64,000 nucleotides of DNA from Collinsella aerofaciens. Lineage in GTDB: Bacteria > Actinomycetota > Coriobacteriia > Coriobacteriales > Coriobacteriaceae. The stretch spans positions 496,001 to 560,000 of the forward strand of contig NZ_CP084004.1 in NCBI RefSeq assembly GCF_020181355.1, read 5' to 3'. Shown here piece by piece: positions 37,618-46,368 of the stretch (within the stretch, counting starts at the first letter, position 1; each line of letters begins with the position of its first letter). Both the position numbers and the translations under genes were made by a program. A model generated the notes under the pieces. It saw nothing but the letters and a program-made list of their open reading frames with translations. It was not told the origin of the DNA and did no database searches.

Positions 37618-38380
37618 CGTCCTCATCCCCTTCCGCGGAGAGCTGGGGCTGGGCTCCGCCCAGGCCGAGCAGGTCGAACTTGTCGATGCCGATGATGATG
37701 GCGATCAGGGCGACGCCCAGGACGGGCACGTTGGCGTAGGAGCACAGCAGGAAGCCCAGGAAGTAGAAGGGCACGAGCTGCTTGGTGAGCACCAGGCGGC
37801 CGAGCATGGCGAAGCCCATGGCAGGCAGGAAGTTGGCGGCAACGCCAAAGCCAGCAAGGACAAAGGGCGGGATGAAGTCGAGCAGGCCCTGGATGGCGTC
37901 AGCACCCAGATAGAACGACAGCGAGCACAGCAGGAACGCCATGATGATACCGGTCAAACCGATCAGGAAGTGCATCGCATAGACGCCCTTAAGGTTGCCC
38001 TGGCCGGAGAAGACATCAGCGCGGTCAACCAGGATCGGCAGGGCGGCGTTAAGGATGTTCTTGATGGCAAGGCACAGCGTGGCGATGGGCATGGCAAGCG
38101 CGATGGCTGCCTCAGTGCTCTGGCCCAGCTGGATAGCGAAGGCGCAGGCGAGCACGCCGCCGATCGTCTCATCAGGCGGCACGTAGGCGCCGATGGAGAT
38201 CGAGCCCATGAACAGCAGCTCCAGACTCGCACCGATCGCGAGGCCGGACTGCAGGTCCCCCAGCACCAGGCCCACGAGCGGGCACAGGACGATGGGGCGG
38301 AACGCATAGAGCGTACCGAGCTGGCAGTCGAACTTACCAAATGCGGCGATAAGTCCGATGAGGATTGCTTGGGTAAGCAT
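37607..38380 (-). CDS. PTS mannose-family IIC, copy B
   Basis: 257 residues from MLTQAILIGLIAAFG. Same family blocks as copy A (LYAFRPIVLCPLVGLVLGD, LLFMGSISIGAYVPPDE). The N-terminal two thirds differ at scattered sites from copy A, consistent with different sugar specificity, and then the sequence becomes identical. It has its IIB, IIA and deglycase genes upstream. Confidence 0.95.
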   Translation of the reverse strand: MLTQAILIGLIAAFGKFDCQLGTLYAFRPIVLCPLVGLVLGDLQSGLAIGASLELLFMGSISIGAYVPPDETIGGVLACAFAIQLGQSTEAAIALAMPIATLCLAIKNILNAALPILVDRADVFSGQGNLKGVYAMHFLIGLTGIIMAFLLCSLSFYLGADAIQGLLDFIPPFVLAGFGVAANFLPAMGFAMLGRLVLTKQLVPFYFLGFLLCSYANVPVLGVALIAIIIGIDKFDLLGLGGAQPQLSAEGDEDDDF

Positions 38381-38438
38381 ATATCCCCCTTTCCTAATAG
38401 GACACTACGAAGAGCTCAGACTCTTCGAAATTGAACGC

Positions 38439-38921
38439 CTAGAGCACGCTGGCGCAGTCAACCTTGGGGTCATCGGCCAGGGGTCGAATCTCGACCTCAA
38501 CGCCACGATCCAGCATCTCGCGCACATCGGCTTCCTCGGCCGCGGTCAGGAAGATCTGACGAGAGACCTGACGAGCATCGGGACGCTTCTCGTCCTTGGG
38601 CTTGGTGTTGCCCAGGTTGACCGACTTGATCTGCGGGCAGCCCTCAACAAGCTGCTTTGCCTCAGCAATAGTGGCGACACAGATGATCATCTTGTACTTG
38701 TCGGTCACGCCCGAGTTGATAGCTTCGATTGCATGCTCCATATCTTTGATGACGAGCTTGCAGCCGGCAGGCTTGCCCATCTTGAGCGTCGTCTTCCACA
38801 CCGGGTCGTTAGCGACCTTATCGCCCACGCAGAAGATGCAGTTGGAGCCAAGGCCCTGAACCCAGGAAACTGCGACCTGGCCATGAAGCAGGCGATGGTC
38901 AACGCGAAGTAGCTGAATCAT
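38439..38921 (-). CDS. PTS mannose-family IIB
   Basis: 160 residues from MIQLLRVDHRLLHGQVAV. The phospho-His lies in the DHRLLHGQV signature (His13). Cytoplasmic; takes phosphate from IIA and gives it to the sugar bound by IIC-IID. Single copy in the window, so it may serve both IIC-IID pairs. Confidence 0.96.
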   Translation of the reverse strand: MIQLLRVDHRLLHGQVAVSWVQGLGSNCIFCVGDKVANDPVWKTTLKMGKPAGCKLVIKDMEHAIEAINSGVTDKYKMIICVATIAEAKQLVEGCPQIKSVNLGNTKPKDEKRPDARQVSRQIFLTAAEEADVREMLDRGVEVEIRPLADDPKVDCASVL

Positions 38922-38978
38922 AATGTGACCCCCCAAAGGTCTTGTGCCGTCTTACGGCGTGTCAGTAGGTGCTGCGGA

Positions 38979-39398
38979 TTAGAACTCTTCTTCCTCGTCG
39001 TCATCGACCAAAAGATCGTTGACAAACTTCACGCGCGTATCGTCCGCAGCGACGATGGCGCGAATCGTCTCCTCAACCGGCGCCGACTCGTCAGAGAACA
39101 GCAACTGGATGAGGAGAGGAAGGTTCATGTTGGTAACGAGGTACGTGCGGGGACGCGTCTGGACGATCTTGGTAAACTCGTTGTTGACGCTGCCGCCAAA
39201 GAGGTCGGTGCAGACAACGACATCATCGTCAGCAGACATGCCTGCCAGCAGTTTTTGGGCCTCCTCGGCCACGTCCATGCGGCCATCGACGAACATCGAA
39301 AGATCGTGGACGTTGTCGCGAGCGCCCGAGAGCAGCTCGACGCTCTCCTTGATGCCGGTAGCGAAGTGCGCATGGCTGGCGATGATGTACTGTCTCAT
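38979..39398 (-). CDS. PTS mannose-family IIA
   Basis: 139 residues. Phospho-His in IIASHAHFATGIKES (His9, with the common Gly replaced by Ala-His). Further blocks: VVVCTDLFGGSVNNEF and TNMNLPLLIQLLF. Ends in an acidic tail of Asp and Glu. Accepts phosphate from HPr. Confidence 0.95.
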   Translation of the reverse strand: MRQYIIASHAHFATGIKESVELLSGARDNVHDLSMFVDGRMDVAEEAQKLLAGMSADDDVVVCTDLFGGSVNNEFTKIVQTRPRTYLVTNMNLPLLIQLLFSDESAPVEETIRAIVAADDTRVKFVNDLLVDDDEEEEF

Positions 39399-39444
39399 TC
39401 TGTGTTCCTCTCAATAGCCCGGCACGTTCCCGCACCCGTTTTCT

Positions 39445-40506
39445 TTAGTAGTCGAACTGGTGATAGTAGCGACGATACTTGAGGTTGTGCTTGGTGACCG
39501 TCTCGTAGTAGCGAGCCAGGCGGTCGGTAACGAGCACCGTCAGAATCCACGGAGACACGATGACGCGGAACTCGTCGTCAAGGCCGGGGATCGCGAACTC
39601 GGCGGTGTCGATGATGTTGATGTCGGTGTCGCCGGTCACGCCGCGGGTCAGGAAGGCGCGGACGCGCTCGTCGAGCTTGCGGTTCTCGTCCTCGCCCATG
39701 AACAGGAAGACCGGGACGCCGGGCTCCACGAGCTCGAGGGTGCCGTGGAAGAAGTCGGCCGAGGTGATGTAGCGGGTGCGCTTCCACTGCATCTCCTCCA
39801 GGATGCACATCGAGAACAGGATGGTCTCGCCCCACAGGGCGCCGGAGCCGATGAACATGGTGTAGGGGGCCAGGGCGTACTTCTTGGCGAGCTCCTCGGC
39901 GCGCGGCTCGAAGCGCTTGCGGATATCGAGCATGTCCTTCCAGATGTCCTTGGTCTGCTCGATAAACAGGTCAAACTTGGGGAAGCAGCCGCGGCGGTTG
40001 AGCAGGCGCAGGCCGAAGCAGTCGGCGAGGTAGTAGCCCTTCTCACAGCCGCCCGAACCATGGTCAGAAGCCATGGCGACGCAGTTCTCGGCGCCGACAG
40101 CCTGGCCGATGGGGCCCTCGGGCTTGGTCATGGCGTAGACGCGAATGCCCTTTTCCTTCATCTTCTTGACGGCCTCGAGGACCTCGGGGGTGGTGCCGGA
40201 CTCGGAGGCGGTGAGCACGACGGACTTCTCGGTCATGCGCTTGTGGCCCATGACGTTCCACTCGGCGGCGTGGATCAGGTAGACCTCGAGGTCGCGGTCG
40301 CCGAACTTGTTCATGAGGTACTCGAGCTGCATGAGCTCGTCCCAGGTGCCGCCGACGCCCATCAGGAACACGGCGTCGTAGCCCTCGTCGGCAACCTTGT
40401 CGGCGAGCGCGGTCATCTTCTTGCCGGTCTCGTAGAGCGCCTTGCCGTCCTCGAGATAGCCCTCCTGGTCGAAATGCATGATCTCGATCTTCTCGGTTTC
40501 CTTCAT
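39445..40506 (-). CDS. FrlB/GfrF-like SIS-domain deglycase, copy B
   Basis: 353 residues with both SIS modules as in copy A. Differences cluster in a few places (VSGHKRM or VMGHKRM; KGMGVRV or KEKGIRV; the C-terminal ILTVLVTDRLARYY). Paired here with a second, divergent SIS gene and a full PTS, the same arrangement as the Salmonella gfrABCDEF operon for glucoselysine and fructoselysine. By this parallel it would split an Amadori-type sugar-amine phosphate. Confidence 0.88.
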   Translation of the reverse strand: MKETEKIEIMHFDQEGYLEDGKALYETGKKMTALADKVADEGYDAVFLMGVGGTWDELMQLEYLMNKFGDRDLEVYLIHAAEWNVMGHKRMTEKSVVLTASESGTTPEVLEAVKKMKEKGIRVYAMTKPEGPIGQAVGAENCVAMASDHGSGGCEKGYYLADCFGLRLLNRRGCFPKFDLFIEQTKDIWKDMLDIRKRFEPRAEELAKKYALAPYTMFIGSGALWGETILFSMCILEEMQWKRTRYITSADFFHGTLELVEPGVPVFLFMGEDENRKLDERVRAFLTRGVTGDTDINIIDTAEFAIPGLDDEFRVIVSPWILTVLVTDRLARYYETVTKHNLKYRRYYHQFDY

Positions 40507-40566
40507 TTGTCTCTCCTTTCTGGGGTTGTTTCCACATCCCCCATGCCAACGGGCATCAAAACCCGC

Positions 40567-41682
40567 TTACATTCCGTAACACTCGGCCGCTTTGGCCTTA
40601 AGCGCATTGACTGACTCTTCGTAGCCCTCCGCCTTGACCTCCATTTGCTTGGAGACAGCATCGAGATACGGGTGAACGTCCCATGACTTCAGACGCTCGG
40701 CGATTATTGCCGCAATCGTCTGGAAGAACACGAGATTGGGAATTGCACTGAGCAGCGGAGCCACCTGAGGCACCACAACCTCGTGAGCCCTACCCTTGGG
40801 ATGGGCCGTGAGCAGCACCGTTTTTGCCGTAACGTTCGATAGCGCATCGGCGATATTCGCAAGACGCTCCGACCCCTGCGGATCGTCGACAATAAACACC
40901 AGGTAGCCCGGAACAATCTGCATCTCGGGACCGTGGACGAACTCCTCGCCTTCGTGATGCATGGCAGGAATCTTGATGGTCTCGCTCAGTTTGAGCGCCG
41001 CCTCCTCGGCAACACCGTAGTTGGGGCCGTTGCCGACGACCATAGCGGGCGTGTGCTCAGAAAGCTCGAGCATGTGGTCTTGGAGATATGCCTCGGCGGT
41101 CTTGCACATCACGGCATTAGCCTGGATAGCCTCGCGCAGGCCATCAAGACGCTGAGCAACGCCCTTGGCGTCAATCGTTCCGCGCGCCTGACCGCCGTAA
41201 ATACCAAAGAGCACCAGGTACTCAACGAGAACCTCGACGCCCAGAGTCACAAAGTCCACCGACTCGACACCCACACCGTAGTCAAGAACGATGTCGGCGT
41301 GTTCCTTGATGGGTGCCTCGACGTTTGCCGTGAGCGCAACTGCAGCCATATCGTGTGCGCGCATGTAATCAAGAGCCGCGATCGTATTGGTCGAATAGCC
41401 ACTCTGCGAAACGGCAATGTTGAGCGCATGCTGTGGATAGGTGTGTTCAAAATCGACGAAGGCCTCGGGCGTCACAACGGACACCTGCATCTGCAGCGTA
41501 TCTTGCAGGAAATCGCGGGTGCAATCCGCAGCATGGCGCGACGAACCCGAAGCAACGATGCGCAGTGCGTCAAAAGAACCGGACTGGAAAATATCAACGA
41601 GCTGCGCTACCAGCTCAGACGAACGCTCGAGGTTCTCCCCCATACGCACATGGGCAAGCTGAACGTAATCGAGCATCTTCAT
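40567..41682 (-). CDS. GlmS-like SIS-domain deglycase (GfrE-like)
   Basis: 371 residues; two SIS domains without a glutaminase domain. First: DALRIVASGSSRHAADCTRDFL, VSQSGYSTNTIAALDY. Second: AMVVGNGPNYGVAEEAALKLSETIKIPAMHHEGEEFVHGPE, close to GlmS isomerase and to GfrE/FrlB-type enzymes. First gene of the PTS operon. Upstream lie GGTATC half-sites, a TGTATATACA palindrome and ACCGTTCGCCGAAG. Which sugar amine it handles is not visible. Confidence 0.88.
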   Translation of the reverse strand: MKMLDYVQLAHVRMGENLERSSELVAQLVDIFQSGSFDALRIVASGSSRHAADCTRDFLQDTLQMQVSVVTPEAFVDFEHTYPQHALNIAVSQSGYSTNTIAALDYMRAHDMAAVALTANVEAPIKEHADIVLDYGVGVESVDFVTLGVEVLVEYLVLFGIYGGQARGTIDAKGVAQRLDGLREAIQANAVMCKTAEAYLQDHMLELSEHTPAMVVGNGPNYGVAEEAALKLSETIKIPAMHHEGEEFVHGPEMQIVPGYLVFIVDDPQGSERLANIADALSNVTAKTVLLTAHPKGRAHEVVVPQVAPLLSAIPNLVFFQTIAAIIAERLKSWDVHPYLDAVSKQMEVKAEGYEESVNALKAKAAECYGM

Positions 41683-41713
41683 CGTCTCACCTCGTTACAA
41701 ATCATTAGTATTT

Positions 41714-41752
41714 GATACCAATCACAGTTATAGGTTACGGCTTTTTGATACC
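41714..41752 (-). promoter_or_regulatory. Paired GGTATCAAA sites upstream of the PTS operon
   Basis: Two GGTATC boxes (41747-41752 and 41714-41719) in direct order, 33 nt apart on the minus strand. Likely operator for one or both GntR regulators encoded just upstream. Confidence 0.55.
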
Positions 41753-41774
41753 TCTTTGTCGATTAATTTATCCC

Positions 41775-41788
41775 CTTCGGCGAACGGT
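41775..41788 (-). promoter_or_regulatory. ACCRTTCRCCGAA motif, copy 2
   Basis: ACCGTTCGCCGAAG on the gene strand, 93 nt before the SIS gene start. Confidence 0.55.
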
Positions 41789-41808
41789 CGATTTTGAGCC
41801 ATGTAAGG

Positions 41809-41820
41809 TTGTATATACAG
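41809..41820. promoter_or_regulatory. TreR-like operator palindrome TTGTATATACAG
   Basis: Contains the perfect palindrome TGTATATACA and differs by one base from the TTGTATATACAA consensus of TreR-type GntR proteins. In the upstream region of the PTS operon. Confidence 0.45.
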
Positions 41821-41875
41821 TCGGTCAAATTGCCCAAACAGACCGGCTGTTACCGCGCGCGATGCAAAGCCCCAG

Positions 41876-42589
41876 CTAGTACGTATAGGTGTAGCCGCCC
41901 GTATCGCCACGATTGAAGGACTTTACATACTCGATAGCCTGACCGCTCGCGTCATAGCTCACGCATTCCAAAAGCAAAACAAGATCGCCCTGTTCCAGTC
42001 CAAGGAGGCCGGCATCTCGTGCGCCCAGTGCCTCGATATCGAGCTTTTCCTGTGCCATGACTGGCTTTCGGCCCAGCATCTCATAGGTCTCGTACAAACT
42101 GAAGACCGACACGTCAATATCTTCGATGGTTGGGAACAGCAGGCAGGGAATCAGCGCCGTCTCAATCGATACGGGGCTACCGTTTATGCAGTTCAGGCGT
42201 CGAACGGAATAGAGCAGGTCGTCCTCGGCGATGCCAAACAGGTCGGCGTAATATGGCCCCGCATAACGCTTGGAACGCGCGAGAATACGGACGGACGGCT
42301 CGCCGCCCGAAGCACGGACCGATTCACGGAAACCGACCGTGCGTTCAAAAAAAGCAGGTACTTTCTGCGCCACAAAGGCACCTTTTCCCCGAACACGGCG
42401 AATCTGCCCGCGTCGAACCAGCTCATCGACAGCGCTTCGGATGGTCAAGCGTGTCGTACCAAATTCCTCGGCGAGGTCTTTTTCGGACGGAATCATGGAA
42501 CCCGTGGGATATGCACCGCGCTCGATACGTTCCTCGATGCAGCGTCGAATGCGCATATAAACCGGGGTGGCATCTACTGTTTCAGCCAT
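41876..42589 (-). CDS. GntR/HutC-family regulator 1
   Basis: 237 residues. Winged helix at 10-75 (YMRIRRCIEERIERGAYPTGSMIPSEKDLAEEFGTTRLTIRSAVDEL), then a UTRA ligand domain (90-237) typical of sensors of phosphorylated sugars. Its start lies inside the end of regulator 2 (16 nt overlap). It directly precedes the PTS operon, the position of FrlR-type regulators. Confidence 0.94.
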   Translation of the reverse strand: MAETVDATPVYMRIRRCIEERIERGAYPTGSMIPSEKDLAEEFGTTRLTIRSAVDELVRRGQIRRVRGKGAFVAQKVPAFFERTVGFRESVRASGGEPSVRILARSKRYAGPYYADLFGIAEDDLLYSVRRLNCINGSPVSIETALIPCLLFPTIEDIDVSVFSLYETYEMLGRKPVMAQEKLDIEALGARDAGLLGLEQGDLVLLLECVSYDASGQAIEYVKSFNRGDTGGYTYTY

Positions 42590-43341
42590 TGTTCACCTGC
42601 CACGCTCCTCATGCCGTTCTCTTCGCCGTTATCGGCAAAGCGGAACTTTGTGGGCAAAATCACCGATTTGCAATGCTCCACAAAACGCATGTCCTTATCA
42701 AATTCGATCGAGCTCTCATAGAACACCGGCGTTCCCTCTTCTTGCTGGAGCAGCTCGGCCTCTTCGAAGTTCAAACGCGAGATGGAGATATGCTCACGTC
42801 CATGCTCAACGCGCACGCCACCTTCTTTGAGCAAGACATCGTAAAGGCTCTCACACTCAAAATCGTGCTCGGGAAGCGATGGGCACAGGGACAGGTTAAC
42901 GTGAGCGGTCTCGATTGACGCCGGCTCGCCCTCAATAAGTCGAACGCGCTGCATGCGGAGCAAGGGAGCGCCTACAGCCACCCCAAGCTTGTCGGCAAGC
43001 GCCTCATCCGCCTCGATGGTCCCGGTGGAAACCAGACGAGAAGAGGGGTGCAGGCCGGCAGTCCGCACAGCATCGGAAAAGTTATACGTTTCCTGGAAGA
43101 TGTTCAGCGGCTTGGGAGGACACACATACGTGCCCGATCCGCGACGGCTCTCGAGCGTTCCACACGAGATAAGCCGCGTGATACCGGCACGCAACGCCGT
43201 ACGCGAAACGCCAATCTCTTCGCACAGCACGCGCTCGGCCGGCAGGCGATCGCCGCCGGCAAGCTGATGGTGCTGGATATACCAAAGAATTCCCTCAACA
43301 GCATGATCTTTGGGGGGAATTGCATAAGATTCGCCTGCCAT
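42574..43341 (-). CDS. GntR/HutC-family regulator 2
   Basis: 255 residues. Winged helix near 15-80 (WYIQHHQLAGGDRLPAERVLCEEIGVSRTALRAGITRLISCGTLESRRGSGTYV) and UTRA domain after it. GAGGAG lies upstream of the start. Two tandem HutC regulators before one operon suggest two effectors, fitting the two deglycases and two PTS loci. Confidence 0.93.
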   Translation of the reverse strand: MAGESYAIPPKDHAVEGILWYIQHHQLAGGDRLPAERVLCEEIGVSRTALRAGITRLISCGTLESRRGSGTYVCPPKPLNIFQETYNFSDAVRTAGLHPSSRLVSTGTIEADEALADKLGVAVGAPLLRMQRVRLIEGEPASIETAHVNLSLCPSLPEHDFECESLYDVLLKEGGVRVEHGREHISISRLNFEEAELLQQEEGTPVFYESSIEFDKDMRFVEHCKSVILPTKFRFADNGEENGMRSVAGEQWLKQ

Positions 43342-43379
43342 TGCACAGACTCCTCATTCAGAAACGTATGCCGCCAAAA

Positions 43380-43868
43380 TTAGGCCAGCCCTCCCATGGC
43401 ATCAAATTCTGCCTTGATCTTCTCGGCGACATTCCGATACGACTTATATAGACTTGAATCGCGTTTGACTTCGTCGGTCATAACGGGAATCTCTAATTTG
43501 GAAACCTCGTCTTTTCCCGTCTGAACCGCCACAACAACGCCCATACCAAGACACATATTACGCTTGGCAGCATTTATTTTTGCTGCCTTGGCAGGATTTG
43601 CCAGGATACGCTGGGCAAATTCCTGTTTAGAGACCGCTTCTTCGGCCTCCGGATCGCCCGCCTCGGCCACTTCGCACTGCAACACGTCCGCATAGTCAAA
43701 AATCTTCGGCTCGCCGCCGCGCTGATGTACGGCCCATTTGCGATGCGTGGCATCCTGGTAGATAGCCGGCAAAAACGTAAACCGCGGCGGGTCCAAAATC
43801 GTATCCGTGATGGTAAACACATCGGGATCAAAGGCATCCTGCGGGTTTTTCTTCTTGAACAGCCCCAT
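43380..43868 (-). CDS. Hypothetical protein with cold-spot PH-like features
   Basis: 162 residues from MGLFKKKNPQDAFDP, a start chosen by its position and the lack of conserved-looking sequence before it. No membrane segment. The strand-rich middle (DTILDPPRFTFLPAIYQDATHRKWAVHQRGGEPKIFDYADVLQCEV) looks like a small beta domain, followed by charged helices. No family is recognised. The 38-nt gap to regulator 2 allows co-transcription. Confidence 0.7.
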   Translation of the reverse strand: MGLFKKKNPQDAFDPDVFTITDTILDPPRFTFLPAIYQDATHRKWAVHQRGGEPKIFDYADVLQCEVAEAGDPEAEEAVSKQEFAQRILANPAKAAKINAAKRNMCLGMGVVVAVQTGKDEVSKLEIPVMTDEVKRDSSLYKSYRNVAEKIKAEFDAMGGLA

Positions 43869-43989
43869 ATCAGCCTCCCGTACTAGCATTAAACAACTCA
43901 ACCTGAATATAGCACCAATTTCAAGCCGCCGCCTTACCCTATCGGTGCGCGGCGTCTATAGCTCGCCCAGCGGAAGAGTTCACGGACGA

Positions 43990-44062
43990 GGGCCGGGGTG
44001 CCTGCCTTGTTTTGAGAAGTGGGCTCCGCGAACTTCTCAAAACAAGGCAGGCACCCCGGCCC
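43990..44062. repeat. Perfect 31-bp inverted repeat, loop 11 nt
   Basis: Arms 43990-44020 and 44032-44062 are exact complements (core GGGGTGCCTGCCTTG). No T-run. Lies between the hypothetical gene and the LacI gene. Confidence 0.9.
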
Positions 44063-44116
44063 CGCCGGCAAATAGCGGACACTCCGCATGCAATCTATGC
44101 AAACAAACAAGTACGC

Positions 44117-45145
44117 TTAGCTACATTCGGTAAGATCGAGCACGCTGCCCTTCACGATAAGCGCCGGCTCCAGAACGACTTCTTCGGCACGTCTACCGCC
44201 CCTACCGGCAAGGCGCTTGGACATGCAGCCAAAAGCATGCTCCGCGAGGATACCAGGATCCTGCTCAATCGCGGTCAGCGCCGGCTCAAAGAGAACGTCG
44301 GCGGCCGAGTTGTCGTAACTCACCACCGAAATGTCGCCCGGAATGCTCTTCCCCATCTCGTGTAAGCGCTTGAGCAGACCAAGGGCAATGTTGTCCGAGC
44401 TTGCAAATACGGCGGTGGCGTCGGTCGCGAGCACCGCCTCCGAGGCCTCGTAGGCACTCGGAATGTAGTACTCGCTCTCAAACTCCAAACGCGCGTCGAT
44501 AGGCAAGCCAACCTCGCGCAGCGCGCGCTCATAGCCGGCAAGTCGCTTACGCCCCGTATTGGAACGGCGCGCGTTAACCAAGCAGGCAATGCGACGGTGG
44601 CCCTGCTCGATCAGATAGCGAGTGGCCATGTAGCCACCCATCTCGTGGTCGAACATCACCTTGTCGCACTCGAGCCCCTCAATGGCACGGTCGACCATTA
44701 CGGCCGGGATGGGCAGGTGGCTGACTTCTTCGCGCAGGGCGCGGTCGTCGGAGAACTCGTCGCCCACGACCAGGAAGACGCCATCAACGCCGCGCGTCAC
44801 CAGCTGGCGCAGCAGCTCCAGATCGTCATCGGCGCTTCCACCCGAGCTGGTAATGAAGAGTGCATAGCCATCCTCGCGGCAGCGCTTTTCCAGGCTACCG
44901 GCGAGCGAGGCAAAAAAGCGGCTCTCGATGTTAGGGACGATAAGGCCCAGCGTGCGCGACTCGCGCATGACCAAACTACGCGCAATCTGGTTAGGAACAT
45001 AGTGGTTGCGCGCCGCGACCTCCTTGATGAGTTTGCGGTTTTCTTCCGAGATGCGACAGGGCCGATTATTGAGCACAAGCGAGACCGACGAGGGGGAAAG
45101 CCCCACCTCCTGGGCGATCTGCTTGAGGGTGACTTTGTTGGCCAT
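44117..45145 (-). CDS. LacI-family transcriptional regulator
   Basis: 342 residues. LacI helix-turn-helix at the N-terminus (VTLKQIAQEVGLSPSSVSLVLNN) with hinge YVPNQIARSLVM, then a periplasmic-binding-like domain (LGLIVPNIESRFFASLAGSLE; ISVVSYDNS). GGAAGGAG precedes the start. Diverges from murB; its targets are not clear, since no sugar operon is adjacent. Confidence 0.95.
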   Translation of the reverse strand: MANKVTLKQIAQEVGLSPSSVSLVLNNRPCRISEENRKLIKEVAARNHYVPNQIARSLVMRESRTLGLIVPNIESRFFASLAGSLEKRCREDGYALFITSSGGSADDDLELLRQLVTRGVDGVFLVVGDEFSDDRALREEVSHLPIPAVMVDRAIEGLECDKVMFDHEMGGYMATRYLIEQGHRRIACLVNARRSNTGRKRLAGYERALREVGLPIDARLEFESEYYIPSAYEASEAVLATDATAVFASSDNIALGLLKRLHEMGKSIPGDISVVSYDNSAADVLFEPALTAIEQDPGILAEHAFGCMSKRLAGRGGRRAEEVVLEPALIVKGSVLDLTECS

Positions 45146-45328
45146 CTCGCTCCTTCCGGGTTTACGCGCAATCTCTTGAAAGTATAGCGACTACCCCTCT
45201 ACCTCGGTGATAAACACTTTACCAATCCGGTAGACGGCTGTTTTATCGCCGTCAGCGCACCAAATCCGTCCGGGTGGGGTATATTGCAATCGATTGATGA
45301 CGACGACCACCAAAAGGCGGATATTCAT

Positions 45329-46291
45329 ATGCACGAGAACGACTTTTTTAACGAGGACCTGCTGTGCGCGCTCGCTGGCGTTGCCGGCGAGGACAACGTG
45401 TTGATGAGCGAGCCCATGCGCGAGCACACCACGTTTAAGATCGGCGGCCCGGCCGACGTCTTTGTCACGCCCGATACCGAGCAGGGCCTCGTCGCCACGC
45501 TCGATACCTGCTATCGCTGCGACCTGCCGCTTACCATCGTGGGCAACGGCTCCGACCTGCTTGTCGGCGACAAGGGCATCCGCGGCGTCGTCGTGGCGCT
45601 GGGCGAAGGCCTCTCCGACATTACGGTCGACGGCACGCACGTCACGGCGGCAGCCGGCGCCTTGCTTTCCGATGTCGCCGCGGCGGCAGCCGAGGCCGGC
45701 CTCACCGGCATGGAGCCCATCTCGGGCATCCCCGGATCGGTCGGCGGCGCCTGCTACATGAACGCCGGTGCCTACGGTGCCTGCATGGCCGATGTGCTAG
45801 AGTCCGTGCGCGTCTACAAACCCGCTCGCCAGCTCGACGACGGCACCCGCGGCAGCGGCAACATCATCGAATTCGATGCCGACGAACTCAACCTGGGCTA
45901 TCGCAAGAGCCGCATCGCCGACGACGGCTTTATCGTGCTTTCGGCCACTTTCAATCTCGCCCCGGGCAACGCCGCGATGATCAAGGCCGACATGGACGAC
46001 TACCGCCAGCGCCGCGAGGACAAGCAGCCGCTCGACATGCCGAGTGCCGGCTCCACCTTCAAGCGCCCCGAGGGCCACTTTGCCGGCAAGCTCATCATGG
46101 ATGCCGGACTGCGCGGACACGCCGTTGGCGGCGCGCAGGTGAGCGAGAAGCACTGCGGCTTCATCGTCAACGCCGACCACGCCACCGCCGCCGACGTCGA
46201 CGAACTCATCCGCGACATCCAAGCCAAAGTCAAAGAGCAGTTCGACGTAGACCTAGAACCCGAAGTCCACCGAGTAGGCGAATTTTTATAA
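45329..46291 (+). CDS. murB: UDP-N-acetylenolpyruvoylglucosamine reductase
   Basis: 320 residues from MHENDFFNEDLLC. Reduces UDP-GlcNAc-enolpyruvate to UDP-MurNAc with NADPH and FAD in peptidoglycan synthesis. FAD-binding blocks: HTTFKIGGPADVFV, IVGNGSDLLVGD and SGIPGSVGGACYMNAGAYG; the substrate loop is AGSTFKRPEGHFAGKLIMDAGLRG. It is the short (type II) form. A GAAA-loop terminator follows. Confidence 0.97.
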   Translation: MHENDFFNEDLLCALAGVAGEDNVLMSEPMREHTTFKIGGPADVFVTPDTEQGLVATLDTCYRCDLPLTIVGNGSDLLVGDKGIRGVVVALGEGLSDITVDGTHVTAAAGALLSDVAAAAAEAGLTGMEPISGIPGSVGGACYMNAGAYGACMADVLESVRVYKPARQLDDGTRGSGNIIEFDADELNLGYRKSRIADDGFIVLSATFNLAPGNAAMIKADMDDYRQRREDKQPLDMPSAGSTFKRPEGHFAGKLIMDAGLRGHAVGGAQVSEKHCGFIVNADHATAADVDELIRDIQAKVKEQFDVDLEPEVHRVGEFL

Positions 46292-46294
46292 AAA

Positions 46295-46324
46295 GAAGGC
46301 CCCGAAAGGGGCCTTCACTTTCTT
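46295..46324 (+). terminator. Terminator behind murB
   Basis: GAAGGCCCC-GAAA-GGGGCCTTC (46295-46316) followed by a T-rich tract. Confidence 0.85.
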
Positions 46325-46368
46325 TAATTCAGACAACCAGTCCGGTGTGCCGCGCCCCGAACCCAAGA

